Shown: positions 1 to 9,583, counted from the stretch's first letter. The stretch: 48,167 nt of DNA from Candidatus Falkowiibacteriota bacterium (GCA_003554785.1 PWHG01000069.1:1-48167), one strand, 5' to 3'. Numbers and translations: made by a program. Notes: a model not told the origin generated them from the sequence alone.

Positions 1-1
1 A

Positions 2-130
2 ACAATAGATTGGTTAATATGGTATAATACTAAAAGATATCACTGGAGTTTAAATCTAATGTCTCCTGTGGATTATTTAATAAATAATGGATGCTTTTCC
101 AAAATGTGCTGGACTAATACAAACTCTTGA
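2..130 (+). CDS. C-terminal fragment of rve/DDE integrase-type transposase (truncated by window edge)
   Basis: Frame 2 reads TIDWLIWYNTKRYHWSLNLMSPVDYLINNGCFSKMCWTNTNS*, matching the typical rve transposase C-terminus (W..YNT.R.H.SLN...P..YL). Confidence 0.72.
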   Translation, partial: TIDWLIWYNTKRYHWSLNLMSPVDYLINNGCFSKMCWTNTNS

Positions 131-155
131 CAAGTTTTTTAAGTTTGTTTATAAT
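127..155 (+). promoter_or_regulatory. Sigma70-type promoter of the 16S rRNA unit: TTGACA-N17-TATAAT
   Basis: TTGACA at 127-132, 17-nt spacer, TATAAT at 150-155, about 230 nt upstream of mature 16S. Confidence 0.75.
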
Positions 156-197
156 TGCTTACAAGAATAATAAAATAAAATAAAGTTAATAAAACAA

Positions 198-223
198 GAT
201 ATTTTTTATATCTCTGTTTTTTT
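198..223 (+). terminator. Weak hairpin plus T-tract in the 16S leader (possible attenuator or transposase terminator)
   Basis: AGATAT-TTTT-ATATCT followed by ctgttttttt. Confidence 0.35.
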
Positions 224-270
224 CTAACTTAGTTAATTTATTTTATTTGTCCTTTAAAAACTGAATACTT

Positions 271-307
271 GGTGAAAATAATTTTGATGCTAATTGGCAT
301 CAATTCG
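271..307 (+). promoter_or_regulatory. 5' strand of pre-16S processing stem
   Basis: ctaattggcatcaattcg (290-307) is an exact reverse complement of 3451-3468; pairing continues with mismatches to about 271/3486. Confidence 0.8.
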
Positions 308-392
308 GATAAACAAATTTTTATTCCGTTTTAATAAACGGATCTATATAAGCGAAAGCTTTATCAAGAGTACTTGATTAAAACTTTTAAAA

Positions 393-432
<40 letters not shown>

Positions 433-1141
433 TCTAAGGCATGCAAGTCGAATGCTGATAGCAATATCGGCATGGCAAACGGGAGAGTAACACATTGGTA
501 ACCTACCCCAAAGTCGAGAATAATCCACCGAAAGGTGGGGTAATACTCGATAGTATAATTAAACATATGTTTAATTATTAAAGTTCCGGCGCTTTGGGAG
601 GGGCCTATGTCCTATCAGCTTGTTGGTGAGGTAAAAGCTCACCAAGGCAATGACGGGTAGCGGGTGTAAGAGCATGACCCGCCTCACTGGGACTGAGACA
701 CTGCCCAGACTCCTACGGGAGGCTGCAGTCAAGAATCTTCCTCAATGGACGAAAGTCTGAAGGAGCGACGCCGCGTGTATGAAGAAGCCCTTCGGGGTGT
801 AAAATACTTTTATCAGGGAAGAATCCATGACGGTACCTGATGAATAAGGGGCTGCTAACCTCGTGCCAGCAGCAGCGGTAATACGAGGGCCCCAAGCGTT
901 ATCCGGATTTATTGGGCGTAAAGCGTCCGTAGGTGGTTTATCACATCTCCTGTTAAATCCCAAGGCTCAACCTTGGGGCTGAGGGAGAGATGGATAATCT
1001 AGAGACCGGAAGAGGCAAACGGAATTGCTGGTGTAGGGGTTAAATCCATTAATATCAGCAGGAACACCAAATGCGAAGGCAGTTTGCTAGGACGGATCTG
1101 ACACTAAGGGACGAAAGCGTGGGGAGCGAATAGGATTAGAT

Positions 1142-2168
1142 AAATCCTAACTGTAGTCATTAATTTGACAAGCAGTAAACGGTGTCCCTCTTAACGGCGA
1201 CGTTAAGAGTGCATTCAGCTATATCGGGGAAAATCCTAATATTTTTTTGGTTCACTACAACCATATTTAGGGCAATCCCGAGGGAAGTTCATCAATTTAT
1301 TGATATGAACCCCGTAGAGACTATGAAGTTGATTAAAAATAGAGGGTGCTAATGATATAAACTATATGAATCAATATCAAAAAGTACCTTTGTTAGACCA
1401 AACTAAAGAGATAATCTTAGGATCTCTCTTGGGCGATGGTTCACTAAAAATCCATAAACCTTATAAAAATGCGAGATTTTCTTTTCGACATTCTAGCTTA
1501 CAGAAAAAATATTTTTTCTGGAAACTAAGTAAGTTAAAAGAAATATCGAGAGATAAGAATTATTGGATTCAAAAAAATGATTTAGGCTTTTCTAAAAAAC
1601 CTAAATTACGGTATCAAAGCAAAGCGCTTGAAACTTTAACTGATATATATAATTTTACTCATAAAAAAGGAAAATTTAAAATCAGTCGTCGTTGGTTAAA
1701 TTATATGACTCCACTGTCACTAGCCATTTGGTGGCTAGATGATGGATCAATAATTTCCAATGGACGAAAAGGAGTTTTCTGTACTGATGGCTTTGATAAA
1801 GAATCAATTAAAATTTTAGCTAGATATTTGCAGATTAATTGGCAAATTGAAACTAAGATTTCACCAGTCTATCTTAACTATAAAAATGAAAAACGAGAGT
1901 ATTGGCGATTATGGATAAGATCGACTGAACAATTAAAAAATTTTTTACAAATTATTCTGCCCTCTATTGAGGTGGAAGAAATGTTACCAAAAGTGATATT
2001 ACTTTATCACGACAATCATCTTCAACAACGCTGGATTTCTGAAATAGCAAAAAACACTAAATTTTCTGAAGAAACTATTAATAAATACGTAGTTTTAAAG
2101 AAAAAAAAGTGGAAGCAATTTTAGAAAATGATATAGTCCAACCTTTATAGTAATATAAAGAAGCATTG
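1142..2168 (+). mobile_element. Group I self-splicing intron in 16S after E. coli-equivalent U793, with ORF between R and S elements
   Basis: 5' exon ends in U (GATTAGAU), intron ends in G (gcattG), 3' exon resumes ACCCTAGTAGTCC. P-like tcggggaaaatcc, Q-like aatcccgag (TCGGG/CCCGA pairing), R gtagaGACTATgaag with GACTAT 1319-1324 pairing ATAGTC 2133-2138 in S gatATAGTCC (P7). Confidence 0.9.
1366..2124 (+). CDS. LAGLIDADG homing endonuclease (intron-encoded)
   Basis: 252 aa with two LAGLIDADG-like helices (EIILGSLLGDGSL and LAIWWLDDGSI), inside the group I intron. Confidence 0.92.
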   Translation: MNQYQKVPLLDQTKEIILGSLLGDGSLKIHKPYKNARFSFRHSSLQKKYFFWKLSKLKEISRDKNYWIQKNDLGFSKKPKLRYQSKALETLTDIYNFTHKKGKFKISRRWLNYMTPLSLAIWWLDDGSIISNGRKGVFCTDGFDKESIKILARYLQINWQIETKISPVYLNYKNEKREYWRLWIRSTEQLKNFLQIILPSIEVEEMLPKVILLYHDNHLQQRWISEIAKNTKFSEETINKYVVLKKKKWKQF

Positions 2169-2766
2169 ACCCTAGTAGTCCACGCCGTAAACGATGGATA
2201 CTAAGCATTGGCAGTATCGACCCTGCCAGTGTTGTTAATTTAAGGTAACCCGTTAAGTATCCCGCCTGGGGAGTACGAGCGCAAGCTTAAAACTCAAAGG
2301 AATAGACGGGGACCCGCACAAGCGGTGGAACATGTGGTTTAATTCGACGATAAGCGAAGAACCTCACCAAGGTTTGACATCTAGCTGCAAGGCCTGGAAA
2401 CAGGTCCGCCTTCGAGGGTGCTAGACAGATGCTGCATGGTTGCCGTCAGCTCGTGTTGTGAAATGTACCGTTTAGTCGGGTAACGAGCGCAACCCTTTTC
2501 TTATGTTTTACATGTCATAAGAGACTGCCCGTTTTAAATGGGAGGAAGGTGGGATGACGTCAAATCAGCATGGTTCTTACACCTTGGGCAACACACGTGT
2601 TACAATGGGAAATACAAAGGGACGCCAAACCGCAAGGTGGAGCAAATCCCTAAAAATTTCTCTCAGTTCGGATTGAGGTCTGCAACTCGACCTCATGAAG
2701 CTGGAATCGCTAGTAATCGTGGATCAGCTATGCCACGGTGAATACGTTCTCGGGTCTTGTACTCAC

Positions 2767-3253
2767 AATATCTGCGCCGGGCAGATTAATTTTCCAAACG
2801 GTTAAAATCCGTTCCTCCTTTTTGTCTATTAAGGAGCGTAGTTAAGAGATAGTTAATTTTCGCGAGGAAATTAGCGGAGGATCTCAAGACAAATAGTAGC
2901 CTAAAGATATAAAACGAAGAATCGACCTTTGATTGGGTGGTGAGCCTAGGGAAGATTCAATAAAAATTCGTTTTAGGATGCTAGGAAAGGAAAACTAATT
3001 TACCCCGGGAGATCTAATATTAGTGGCTTCATTAATATATTTATTAATGATATAATTAAACTAACGCTATATTAGAAGTCAGCTGATTCATAGTACTTTA
3101 ATTTATAATTAAAGGAAGGAATCACTTTAATGTATATAGTCTGGTTTAACTAAATTATATCAGTTAAAACAGAAAATGCATTAGAGCTCGCTCAGTGCGG
3201 GAAATCCGCTCGCTGAGTGGGAACATCAATTCTTAAGTTTATAAGAAGATAAT
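2767..3253 (+). other. 487-nt ORF-less structured insertion in 16S between C1399 and C1400 equivalents; probable intron of unresolved class
   Basis: Removing 2767-3253 restores TACTCAC|CGCCCGTCA. Dense hairpins: ATCTGC/GCAGAT, TAATTTTC-GCGA-GGAAATTA, AAAACGAA/TTCGTTTT, CATTAATA/TATTAATG, CTTTAATT/AATTAAAG, and a D5-like stem at 3188-3220. Confidence 0.75.
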
Positions 3254-3450
3254 CGCCCGTCATGTCAAGGGAGTCGGTAGTGCCCGAAAGCTCGCTTTAT
3301 GCGGGAATAAGGTAAGACCGATGACAGGGACAAAGTCGTAACAAGGCATCCGTAGCGGAAGCTGTGGATGAATCACCTCCTTTCTAGGGAGATCGTGGTT
3401 ATTACCACTGGTGAGACCACACGGTCGACATTATGCTAGTCATAATGTAA

Positions 3451-3486
3451 CGAATTGATGCCAATTAGACTTAAAATATTTTCACT
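3451..3486 (+). promoter_or_regulatory. 3' strand of pre-16S processing stem
   Basis: cgaattgatgccaattag complements 290-307 exactly. Confidence 0.8.
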
Positions 3487-3492
3487 ATATTA

Positions 3493-3522
3493 AAAAAATC
3501 ACCTTTATTTAGGTGATTTTTT
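3493..3522. terminator. Bidirectional Rho-independent terminator between 16S (+) and trpS (-)
   Basis: AAAAAATCACCT-TTATTT-AGGTGATTTTTT, 12-bp stem with T-run on both strands. Confidence 0.88.
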
Positions 3523-3543
3523 GTATTTAAAATATATTTTTAT

Positions 3544-4533
3544 TTATTTTACTCCAATTACTCGCTTAACTTCCTCTAATTTTTTCTCAGCTATTGCTTT
3601 AGCTTTTTCTTTACCTTTCTCCAATATCTCTTCAGCTTGACTATCACTAATTTGACTATATTTATCTTGAAACTTTTCCAGAAACTTAATTACTATGTCA
3701 GCTAAATCATTTTTAAAGTCTCCATAGCCAACGTCCTTATAGTCTTTCTCTAATCGTTTAATCTCTCTGTTTCCTAAAAAAGCATAAATTGACAATAAAT
3801 TTGAAATCGCTGGCTTTTCATCAGGTAAATAGTATATACCACTACCAGAATCTGATACTGCTTTTTTAATTTTTTTCCTAGCTACATCTGGAGCGTCAAG
3901 TAATGCAATATAGCTATTTTTATTGGCCTCACTTTTGCTCATTTTTTTATAAGGATCACTTAGGCTCATTACTCTAGCCCCTTCTTTTTTTACCATTACT
4001 TCCGGAACTTTAAAGGTTTGGCCAAATTGATGATTAAATCTTTTAGCAATATCTCTGGTTAATTCAACATGTTGTTTTTGATCTTCACCAACTGGAACTA
4101 TATCAGTATCATATAGCAAAATATCAGCTGCCATTAAAACTGGATAATTAAAAAGACCAACTGAAACTAATTCTTGTTTATCTCCAGCTTTATCCTTAAA
4201 TTGCGTCATTTTTTTTAAGTCAGACATATAACAACCCTTGCAATTAAATATCCAGGAAAGTTCAGTGTGCGCGGAAATATCTGATTGTTTAAATATAATT
4301 GATTTTTCCGGATCAATACCCATGGCTATATATAGTTTACAAATTTCTAAACTTCTTTTTTTAAGTAATTCTGGATCATGGTTTACAGTAATTGCGTGAT
4401 AGTCAACTATAGAAAAAATGCAATTGTTTTCATTTTGCAACTTAATCCATTGCTCAATGGCTCCAATATAGTGACCAATATGCAATTCTCCGCTTGGTTG
4501 AATTCCAGAAAAGATTATTTTTTTCTTATTCAT
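3544..4533 (-). CDS. trpS: Tryptophanyl-tRNA synthetase
   Basis: FSGIQPSGELHIGHYIGA (HIGH) and KKMSKS; TrpS-specific core. Confidence 0.97.
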   Translation of the reverse strand: MNKKKIIFSGIQPSGELHIGHYIGAIEQWIKLQNENNCIFSIVDYHAITVNHDPELLKKRSLEICKLYIAMGIDPEKSIIFKQSDISAHTELSWIFNCKGCYMSDLKKMTQFKDKAGDKQELVSVGLFNYPVLMAADILLYDTDIVPVGEDQKQHVELTRDIAKRFNHQFGQTFKVPEVMVKKEGARVMSLSDPYKKMSKSEANKNSYIALLDAPDVARKKIKKAVSDSGSGIYYLPDEKPAISNLLSIYAFLGNREIKRLEKDYKDVGYGDFKNDLADIVIKFLEKFQDKYSQISDSQAEEILEKGKEKAKAIAEKKLEEVKRVIGVK

Positions 4534-4692
4534 AAAATTAAATTATTATATTATTATTTTACTCTATATTATTGTTTAAAGCAAAAAATAAGTTATTTTA
4601 TCTAATATTAGTTAAAAATTAATTTTTTTAACTTTTGACAAAAAAACTAAAATATCATAAAATAATAAAGATTATAATTTATTAATATATAT

Positions 4693-4839
4693 ATGGAAAA
4701 CTTTGAAGATCCGATTCAAAAAAATTTAAGAGAAAAATTAAAAGAGTCAGGTACAGAATTTAGTCAAGAAAATAAAAATCGTTTTTTAACTAAAGAAGAA
4801 ATTGAAGACAGAAAAAATAAAAACAAAAACGATAAATAA
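4693..4839 (+). CDS. Small hypothetical protein, 48 aa (below ORF-track cutoff)
   Basis: ATG..TAA: MENFEDPIQKNLREKLKESGTEFSQENKNRFLTKEEIEDRKNKNKNDK. Confidence 0.45.
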   Translation: MENFEDPIQKNLREKLKESGTEFSQENKNRFLTKEEIEDRKNKNKNDK

Positions 4840-4851
4840 TAAAAATTAACC

Positions 4852-4922
4852 CGGGGTGTAGTATAAAGGTAGTACGCATGCATGGGGTGCATGTAGCCCG
4901 GGTTCAATTCCCGGCATCCCGA
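4852..4922 (+). tRNA. tRNA-Pro (anticodon GGG), no encoded CCA
   Basis: Acceptor CGGGGTG/CATCCCG, anticodon arm CATGC-ATGGGGT-GCATG, T-arm CCGGG-TTCAATT-CCCGG. Confidence 0.92.
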
Positions 4923-4973
4923 CTTTTAATAATAATTGTCAAAGTAATTAGAGTAAAAAATACTTTTTAATTT

Positions 4974-6437
4974 ATGATTGACTTTAAAAACAAAATGCAA
5001 GAAGAAAACGAAAATCTAGAAGATAATTTTAGTTTAAAAAAAAATAGAAAAAATAAAAAAATTAGATTTTTTATAATAATTAGCATAACTGCTATATTTA
5101 TTTTATTTGGAAAAATTATCATATCTAGCCCACAAACTAGTAAATGGCTTGAGGAAAACACTTTTTGGGGAAATATTAAACATTTAACTGAAAGTGCAGA
5201 CAGAAAACTAGTTGGTGAAGAAGAAGATCGTATCAATATTCTTCTTCTTGGTATTGGTGGTGATGGTCATGACGGCTCACAACTAGCTGATACAGTTATG
5301 TTAGCAAGCTTAAAACCATCAACTAAAGAAGCTGCTCTAATTTCTCTTCCAAGAGACTTAGTGGTCCCCAATCAATTTTCCAGTAATTGGCGAAAAATAA
5401 ATTCTATCAATGCCTTAGCAGAAGCCAATAATTCTGGTAGTGGTGGTGAGGTCAGCGCTAAAGTAGTTAGTAATATATTAGATACTCCAATTAGCTATTA
5501 TCTTAGATTAGATTTTTCTGGCTTTATAGATATAATTGACGAATTAGGAGGAATTGAAATTGATGTAGAAAGAACCTTAAGTGATCCACATTATCCAATA
5601 GAAGGAGAAGAAGATAATCCAGACTATTATGCCCGTTTTCAACACTTATATATTGAAGAAGGACTACAAAAAATGGATGGTAGCTTAGCTTTAAAATATG
5701 TTCGTAGTCGCCATGCTCCAGGAATTGAAGGCTCAGATTTTGCTCGCGGTAGAAGACAACAAAAAGTTTTAGAGGCCATTAGAAGAGAATTACTATCACT
5801 TGACATGCTACTTAAACCCGCTTCTTTAACTAGAGTTATATCTGAATTAGATAGTAATATCCATACCAATTTAAGTGTATGGGAGATGTATAGAGTTTGG
5901 GATAAATTTAAAGATACAGAAGAAAAAAATATTAGCAATCATGTATTTGATGATTCGCCTAATGGACTTTTAAGAGCTTCTCAAGGACACAACGGTGCTT
6001 TTATACTTATACCCAAAGATAATAATTTTCAAGAAATTCAAAAATATGTAAACACTGTTTTTAGCGAAGAAAAAATCACTGAAGAAGAAGAAGTAGTAGT
6101 AGAAGAAGAAGAGTCAGGGGAAACAGAAAAAGAAGTTTATTCTCAAGCTGAAATAGTTGTAATTAATGGAACTTGGATTTCTGGATTGGCTACCAACACT
6201 GCTGATAATTTAAGACAAGCTGGTTTTTCAATTTCAGATATTAACAATGCACCTAAAAGAGATTATGAAGAAAATATTATTTATGATTTAACCTATGGCA
6301 GAAACAATGAAGAACTAGAAAAACTTAAAGTTTTAACTAATGCATCACTAGCTTTTGACGCCCCCTCTTGGTTAGAAGAATACAAAAAAGAAAATATTGA
6401 CTTTATTGTTCTTTTGGGTGGTGATGATAATAATTAA
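4974..6437 (+). CDS. LytR-CpsA-Psr (LCP) family cell-envelope protein with LytR_C-like C-terminus
   Basis: INILLLGIGGDGHDGSQLADTVMLASLKPSTKEAALISLPRDLVV, YVRSRHAPGIEGSDFARGRRQQ, one N-terminal TM helix. Confidence 0.9.
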   Translation: MIDFKNKMQEENENLEDNFSLKKNRKNKKIRFFIIISITAIFILFGKIIISSPQTSKWLEENTFWGNIKHLTESADRKLVGEEEDRINILLLGIGGDGHDGSQLADTVMLASLKPSTKEAALISLPRDLVVPNQFSSNWRKINSINALAEANNSGSGGEVSAKVVSNILDTPISYYLRLDFSGFIDIIDELGGIEIDVERTLSDPHYPIEGEEDNPDYYARFQHLYIEEGLQKMDGSLALKYVRSRHAPGIEGSDFARGRRQQKVLEAIRRELLSLDMLLKPASLTRVISELDSNIHTNLSVWEMYRVWDKFKDTEEKNISNHVFDDSPNGLLRASQGHNGAFILIPKDNNFQEIQKYVNTVFSEEKITEEEEVVVEEEESGETEKEVYSQAEIVVINGTWISGLATNTADNLRQAGFSISDINNAPKRDYEENIIYDLTYGRNNEELEKLKVLTNASLAFDAPSWLEEYKKENIDFIVLLGGDDNN

Positions 6438-6441
6438 TAAA

Positions 6442-7827
6442 ATGAAAGATGAAAATAAAAATTTACCTTTAGTAGTAATTTTTGGACGAACTAATGTAGG
6501 CAAATCTACATTATTTAATCGTTTAACTGAAGATAGTCAAGCTCTTGTATCTAATATTGAAGGCACTACTAGAGATTGTAACTTAGGTGATGTTTCTTGG
6601 AATCATCGCGATTTTACATTAGTCGATACTGCAGGATTGCTAACTGCTAATTTTCTTGAAAAAGATAAAACCAGCAAAGATAACAATATCAATACCCAAG
6701 CTCAAAAACAAGCTTTAAATTATCTGCGAAACGCACATGTGATTATTTTTTTAGTTGATACAAAAAGCGGAATTTTACCAGAAGATAGCGATTTAGCTAA
6801 AGCTATCAACAAAAGAAATGATATTAAAGGAAAAGTTATTTTAGTAGCCAATAAAGTTGATGGTAGCAGACAAAGAACAGAAACAGCTCAATTCAATCAA
6901 CTTGGAATTGGAGAACCAAATTTAATTTCAGCTCAAACAGGTTCAGGTTCTGGTGATTTATTAGATTTAATAACTAAAAAAATACCCAAACAAGAAAAAA
7001 AAGAAGAAACCAGTGATGAAGAAGTTAGAATAAGTATTCTTGGTAAACCTAATGTGGGTAAATCATCTCTTTTAAATGCTATATTGGGCTATGAAAGAGT
7101 GATAGTAAATGAAAAACCACACACCACCAGAGAACCACAAGACACTAAGATTGTTTATAAAGATCAAAATATTCGCTTAGTTGATACTGCGGGAATATCA
7201 CGACATGGTCACAAAGCAAAAGGTTTAGAAAAAACCGGTATTTCTAAATCTTTAAAAGCTCTTAATCGATCTGATATCGCTTTATTAGTTTTTGATATCT
7301 CTGATAATATTACTCACCAAGAAGCTAAAATAGTAGAAGAAATATTTAAAAGAAAAAAAAGTTTAATATTTATCGCTAATAAATGGGATAGAATTGAAGA
7401 TAGAGACAGAAAAAAATGGACACAATATATTCGAGTTAGCCTACCTTTTGCTTTTTGGGTCCCAATTATTTTTATATCCGCAAAAAACAAAGGTAAGATA
7501 AACCAAGTTTTAGATACTGCCCTGCCAGTTGCTCAAGCAAGAAAAACAAAAATTAGTGACACACAATTAAAAAAATTTTTATCTAGAGTGGTTAAAATTC
7601 ATCTACCTGCTAAAGCAAAAGGAACTAAAGCCCCTCATATTTTTTCTATAAAACAAAGTAAAAGTAATCCTCCAATTTTTATAGTTAGAATCGGTGCTAA
7701 AGACACCCTTCACTTTTCATATTTACGTTTTTTAGAAAACCGACTTCGCGAACAATTTGATTTTTTTGGTACTCCAATAAAATTAATTGTTGAAAATAAC
7801 AAGCAAGTGCACGGTAAAAAGTCCTAA
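6442..7827 (+). CDS. der: GTPase Der/EngA (ORF track opens at 6397; ATG 6442 more likely)
   Basis: Two G domains: GRTNVGKSTLFNRL and GKPNVGKSSLLNAI, plus KH-like C-terminus. Confidence 0.95.
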   Translation: MKDENKNLPLVVIFGRTNVGKSTLFNRLTEDSQALVSNIEGTTRDCNLGDVSWNHRDFTLVDTAGLLTANFLEKDKTSKDNNINTQAQKQALNYLRNAHVIIFLVDTKSGILPEDSDLAKAINKRNDIKGKVILVANKVDGSRQRTETAQFNQLGIGEPNLISAQTGSGSGDLLDLITKKIPKQEKKEETSDEEVRISILGKPNVGKSSLLNAILGYERVIVNEKPHTTREPQDTKIVYKDQNIRLVDTAGISRHGHKAKGLEKTGISKSLKALNRSDIALLVFDISDNITHQEAKIVEEIFKRKKSLIFIANKWDRIEDRDRKKWTQYIRVSLPFAFWVPIIFISAKNKGKINQVLDTALPVAQARKTKISDTQLKKFLSRVVKIHLPAKAKGTKAPHIFSIKQSKSNPPIFIVRIGAKDTLHFSYLRFLENRLREQFDFFGTPIKLIVENNKQVHGKKS

Positions 7828-7902
7828 TTTTATTTAATAAAAATATATAATCTTTTTAAATTAAATTTATTTAAAAAAAGCTATAATATAAATAATTAAA
7901 AT

Positions 7903-8466
7903 ATGTTAAATCACGTAGTCGTCGCTTTAGGAAATCCTGAAGCGCAACACGAAAAAAGTCGTCACAATGCTGGTTGGATAGCAGTTGATAAATACATTAA
8001 AAAAACTAAGTGGCGAAAAGAAAATAAATTTCAAGCTCTAGTTGCCAAAGAAGAAGATATTTTATACGTTAAACCCCTAACTTACATGAATTTGTCAGGT
8101 GATAGTGTTTTTAAAATCATGAACTATTACAAATTCTTACCTAAAAAATACGGCTTAATTGTTAAAAAAAATAGCAACTTAAGGGATTGTTTAACCATTA
8201 TTCACGATGATATTGATATAAATTTAGGAGAATATAAAATTGTTTCTGATTCCAGTAGTGCTGGTCACCGAGGAGTTCAGTCTATTATTAACCGACTAGG
8301 CACTAAAAAATTCAATCGTCTGCGCTTGGGAATCAAAACCCCACTTTTAAAACAAGTTATTCCGGCCAATAAATTTGTTCTACAAAAATTCAATCAAGAA
8401 GAACTAGATAAATTATTAAATACAGTTGAAAAAGCGTGGCCACATGTAAGTGAAAATTCTTGGTAG
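7903..8466 (+). CDS. pth: Peptidyl-tRNA hydrolase
   Basis: ALGNPEAQHEKSRHNAGW, PLTYMNLSGDSV, IIHDDIDINLGEYK, GHRGVQSI. Confidence 0.94.
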   Translation: MLNHVVVALGNPEAQHEKSRHNAGWIAVDKYIKKTKWRKENKFQALVAKEEDILYVKPLTYMNLSGDSVFKIMNYYKFLPKKYGLIVKKNSNLRDCLTIIHDDIDINLGEYKIVSDSSSAGHRGVQSIINRLGTKKFNRLRLGIKTPLLKQVIPANKFVLQKFNQEELDKLLNTVEKAWPHVSENSW

Positions 8467-8489
8467 TTATTTTTTTGCTCAGAAATCAA

Positions 8490-8657
8490 TTTTACCAAAT
8501 CTAAGAGGGGCGGTTTGGGCAAAATTACTTCTGGGCAAAAACATGATTTATAAAAGGCTTAGTTTAATGCTCATGTTATTTGGTAATATTTCTGACCAGG
8601 AGGAACGTCAGAAAAAACCAACTTCACACAAGCATTAAACTAAGCCTTTTTTTAACT
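8490..8657 (+). ncRNA. Structured intergenic RNA candidate ending in a terminator-like 20-bp stem
   Basis: Perfect inverted repeat AAAAGGCTTAGTTTAATGCT (8552-8571)/AGCATTAAACTAAGCCTTTT (8631-8650) plus T-run, nested TTTCTGAC/GTCAGAAA hairpin with AGGAGG loop; upstream TTTTaCCAAA..TTTGGgcAAAA hairpin. Confidence 0.5.
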
Positions 8658-8683
8658 TTTGAGATTAACAATCAATTTTATTT

Positions 8684-9583
8684 ATGTCAATAGAAAATAA
8701 ATATGAAAAAAATGCCCTACTCACCTTAGCTTGCTTTTCTGGATTTGGTCCAGTTACTTTAAAAAAACTATATTCATATTTTTATAGCTGGTCTAAAGCT
8801 CTTAATGCTAATTATCAAAACTTAAAGCAATTAAATTTAAACGATAAGCTAATTAACGATTTTTTACATTTCCGAAAAACTTTTGATATTAAAAAAATCA
8901 TAAATATTATAAATAAAGAAAATATCGATTTACTTTACTTTAAGGATGATAACTACCCACCACTGTTAAAAGAAATTCCTAATCCACCTATCCTGCTTTT
9001 TTTAAAAGGCAACAAAAAATTACTAAAAAATAAAAAACAATTGAGTGTTGTTGGTTCAAGAAAAACTAATCAATATGGAATTTACTCCGCTAATGAACTA
9101 ATACCTAAATTAAATAAAAATATTATTATAGTTAGCGGTCTAGCTTACGGCATAGACAGTTTAGCACACAGGCTAGCTTTAAATAATCAACAAAAAACAA
9201 TTGCTGTTTTAGGGTCTGGAGTTGATAATAACTCTATATATCCAAAAGAAAATCAAAGTCTGGCTAATGAAATTATAATCAATAATGGATTAATTATTTC
9301 TGAATTTCCTCCTTTATCTCCCCCTTTAAAACATCACTTTCCCCAAAGAAATCGTATATTGGCAGGATTGTCTATGGCAAGTTTAGTAATTCAAGCAAAG
9401 AAAAAATCGGGCGCATTAATTACTGCCTATATGGCCCTAGACTTTAATCGTGAAGTCCTAACTGTGCCTGCAAATATTAACTTACAATATAGTCAAGGAA
9501 ATAATCAATTAATAAAAAACGGAGCTAAAGTAATTTTGAACTATAAAGATATAGAAGAAAGTTTAAATATTGACAGCTCTTAA
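8684..9583 (+). CDS. dprA: DNA-processing protein DprA
   Basis: VVGSRKTNQYG, VSGLAYGIDSLAH, AVLGSGVD..YPKEN, FPQRNRILAGLS. Confidence 0.95.
   Translation: MSIENKYEKNALLTLACFSGFGPVTLKKLYSYFYSWSKALNANYQNLKQLNLNDKLINDFLHFRKTFDIKKIINIINKENIDLLYFKDDNYPPLLKEIPNPPILLFLKGNKKLLKNKKQLSVVGSRKTNQYGIYSANELIPKLNKNIIIVSGLAYGIDSLAHRLALNNQQKTIAVLGSGVDNNSIYPKENQSLANEIIINNGLIISEFPPLSPPLKHHFPQRNRILAGLSMASLVIQAKKKSGALITAYMALDFNREVLTVPANINLQYSQGNNQLIKNGAKVILNYKDIEESLNIDSS

Noticed and set aside
713-963. Minus-strand ORFs (60 and 73 aa) over 16S
   Set aside because: Antisense to conserved 16S sequence; no protein family resemblance.
2538-2741. 67-aa plus-strand ORF
   Set aside because: Lies inside 16S exon 2; translation of rRNA.
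2767-3253. Second 16S insertion as a canonical group I or archaeal bulge-helix-bulge intron
   Set aside because: No convincing R/S P7 pairing, wrong terminal bases for group I, and BHB introns are archaeal; left unclassified.
4967-5236. 89-aa minus-strand ORF
   Set aside because: Antisense to the LCP gene; low-complexity composition from AT-rich DNA.
8589-8614. SRP apical domain in TTTCTGACCAGGAGGAACGTCAGAAA
   Set aside because: Lacks the conserved AGCA side of the symmetric loop.
8450-8638. 62-aa ORF between pth and dprA
   Set aside because: Overlaps strong inverted-repeat RNA structure, no recognisable domain; probably spurious.
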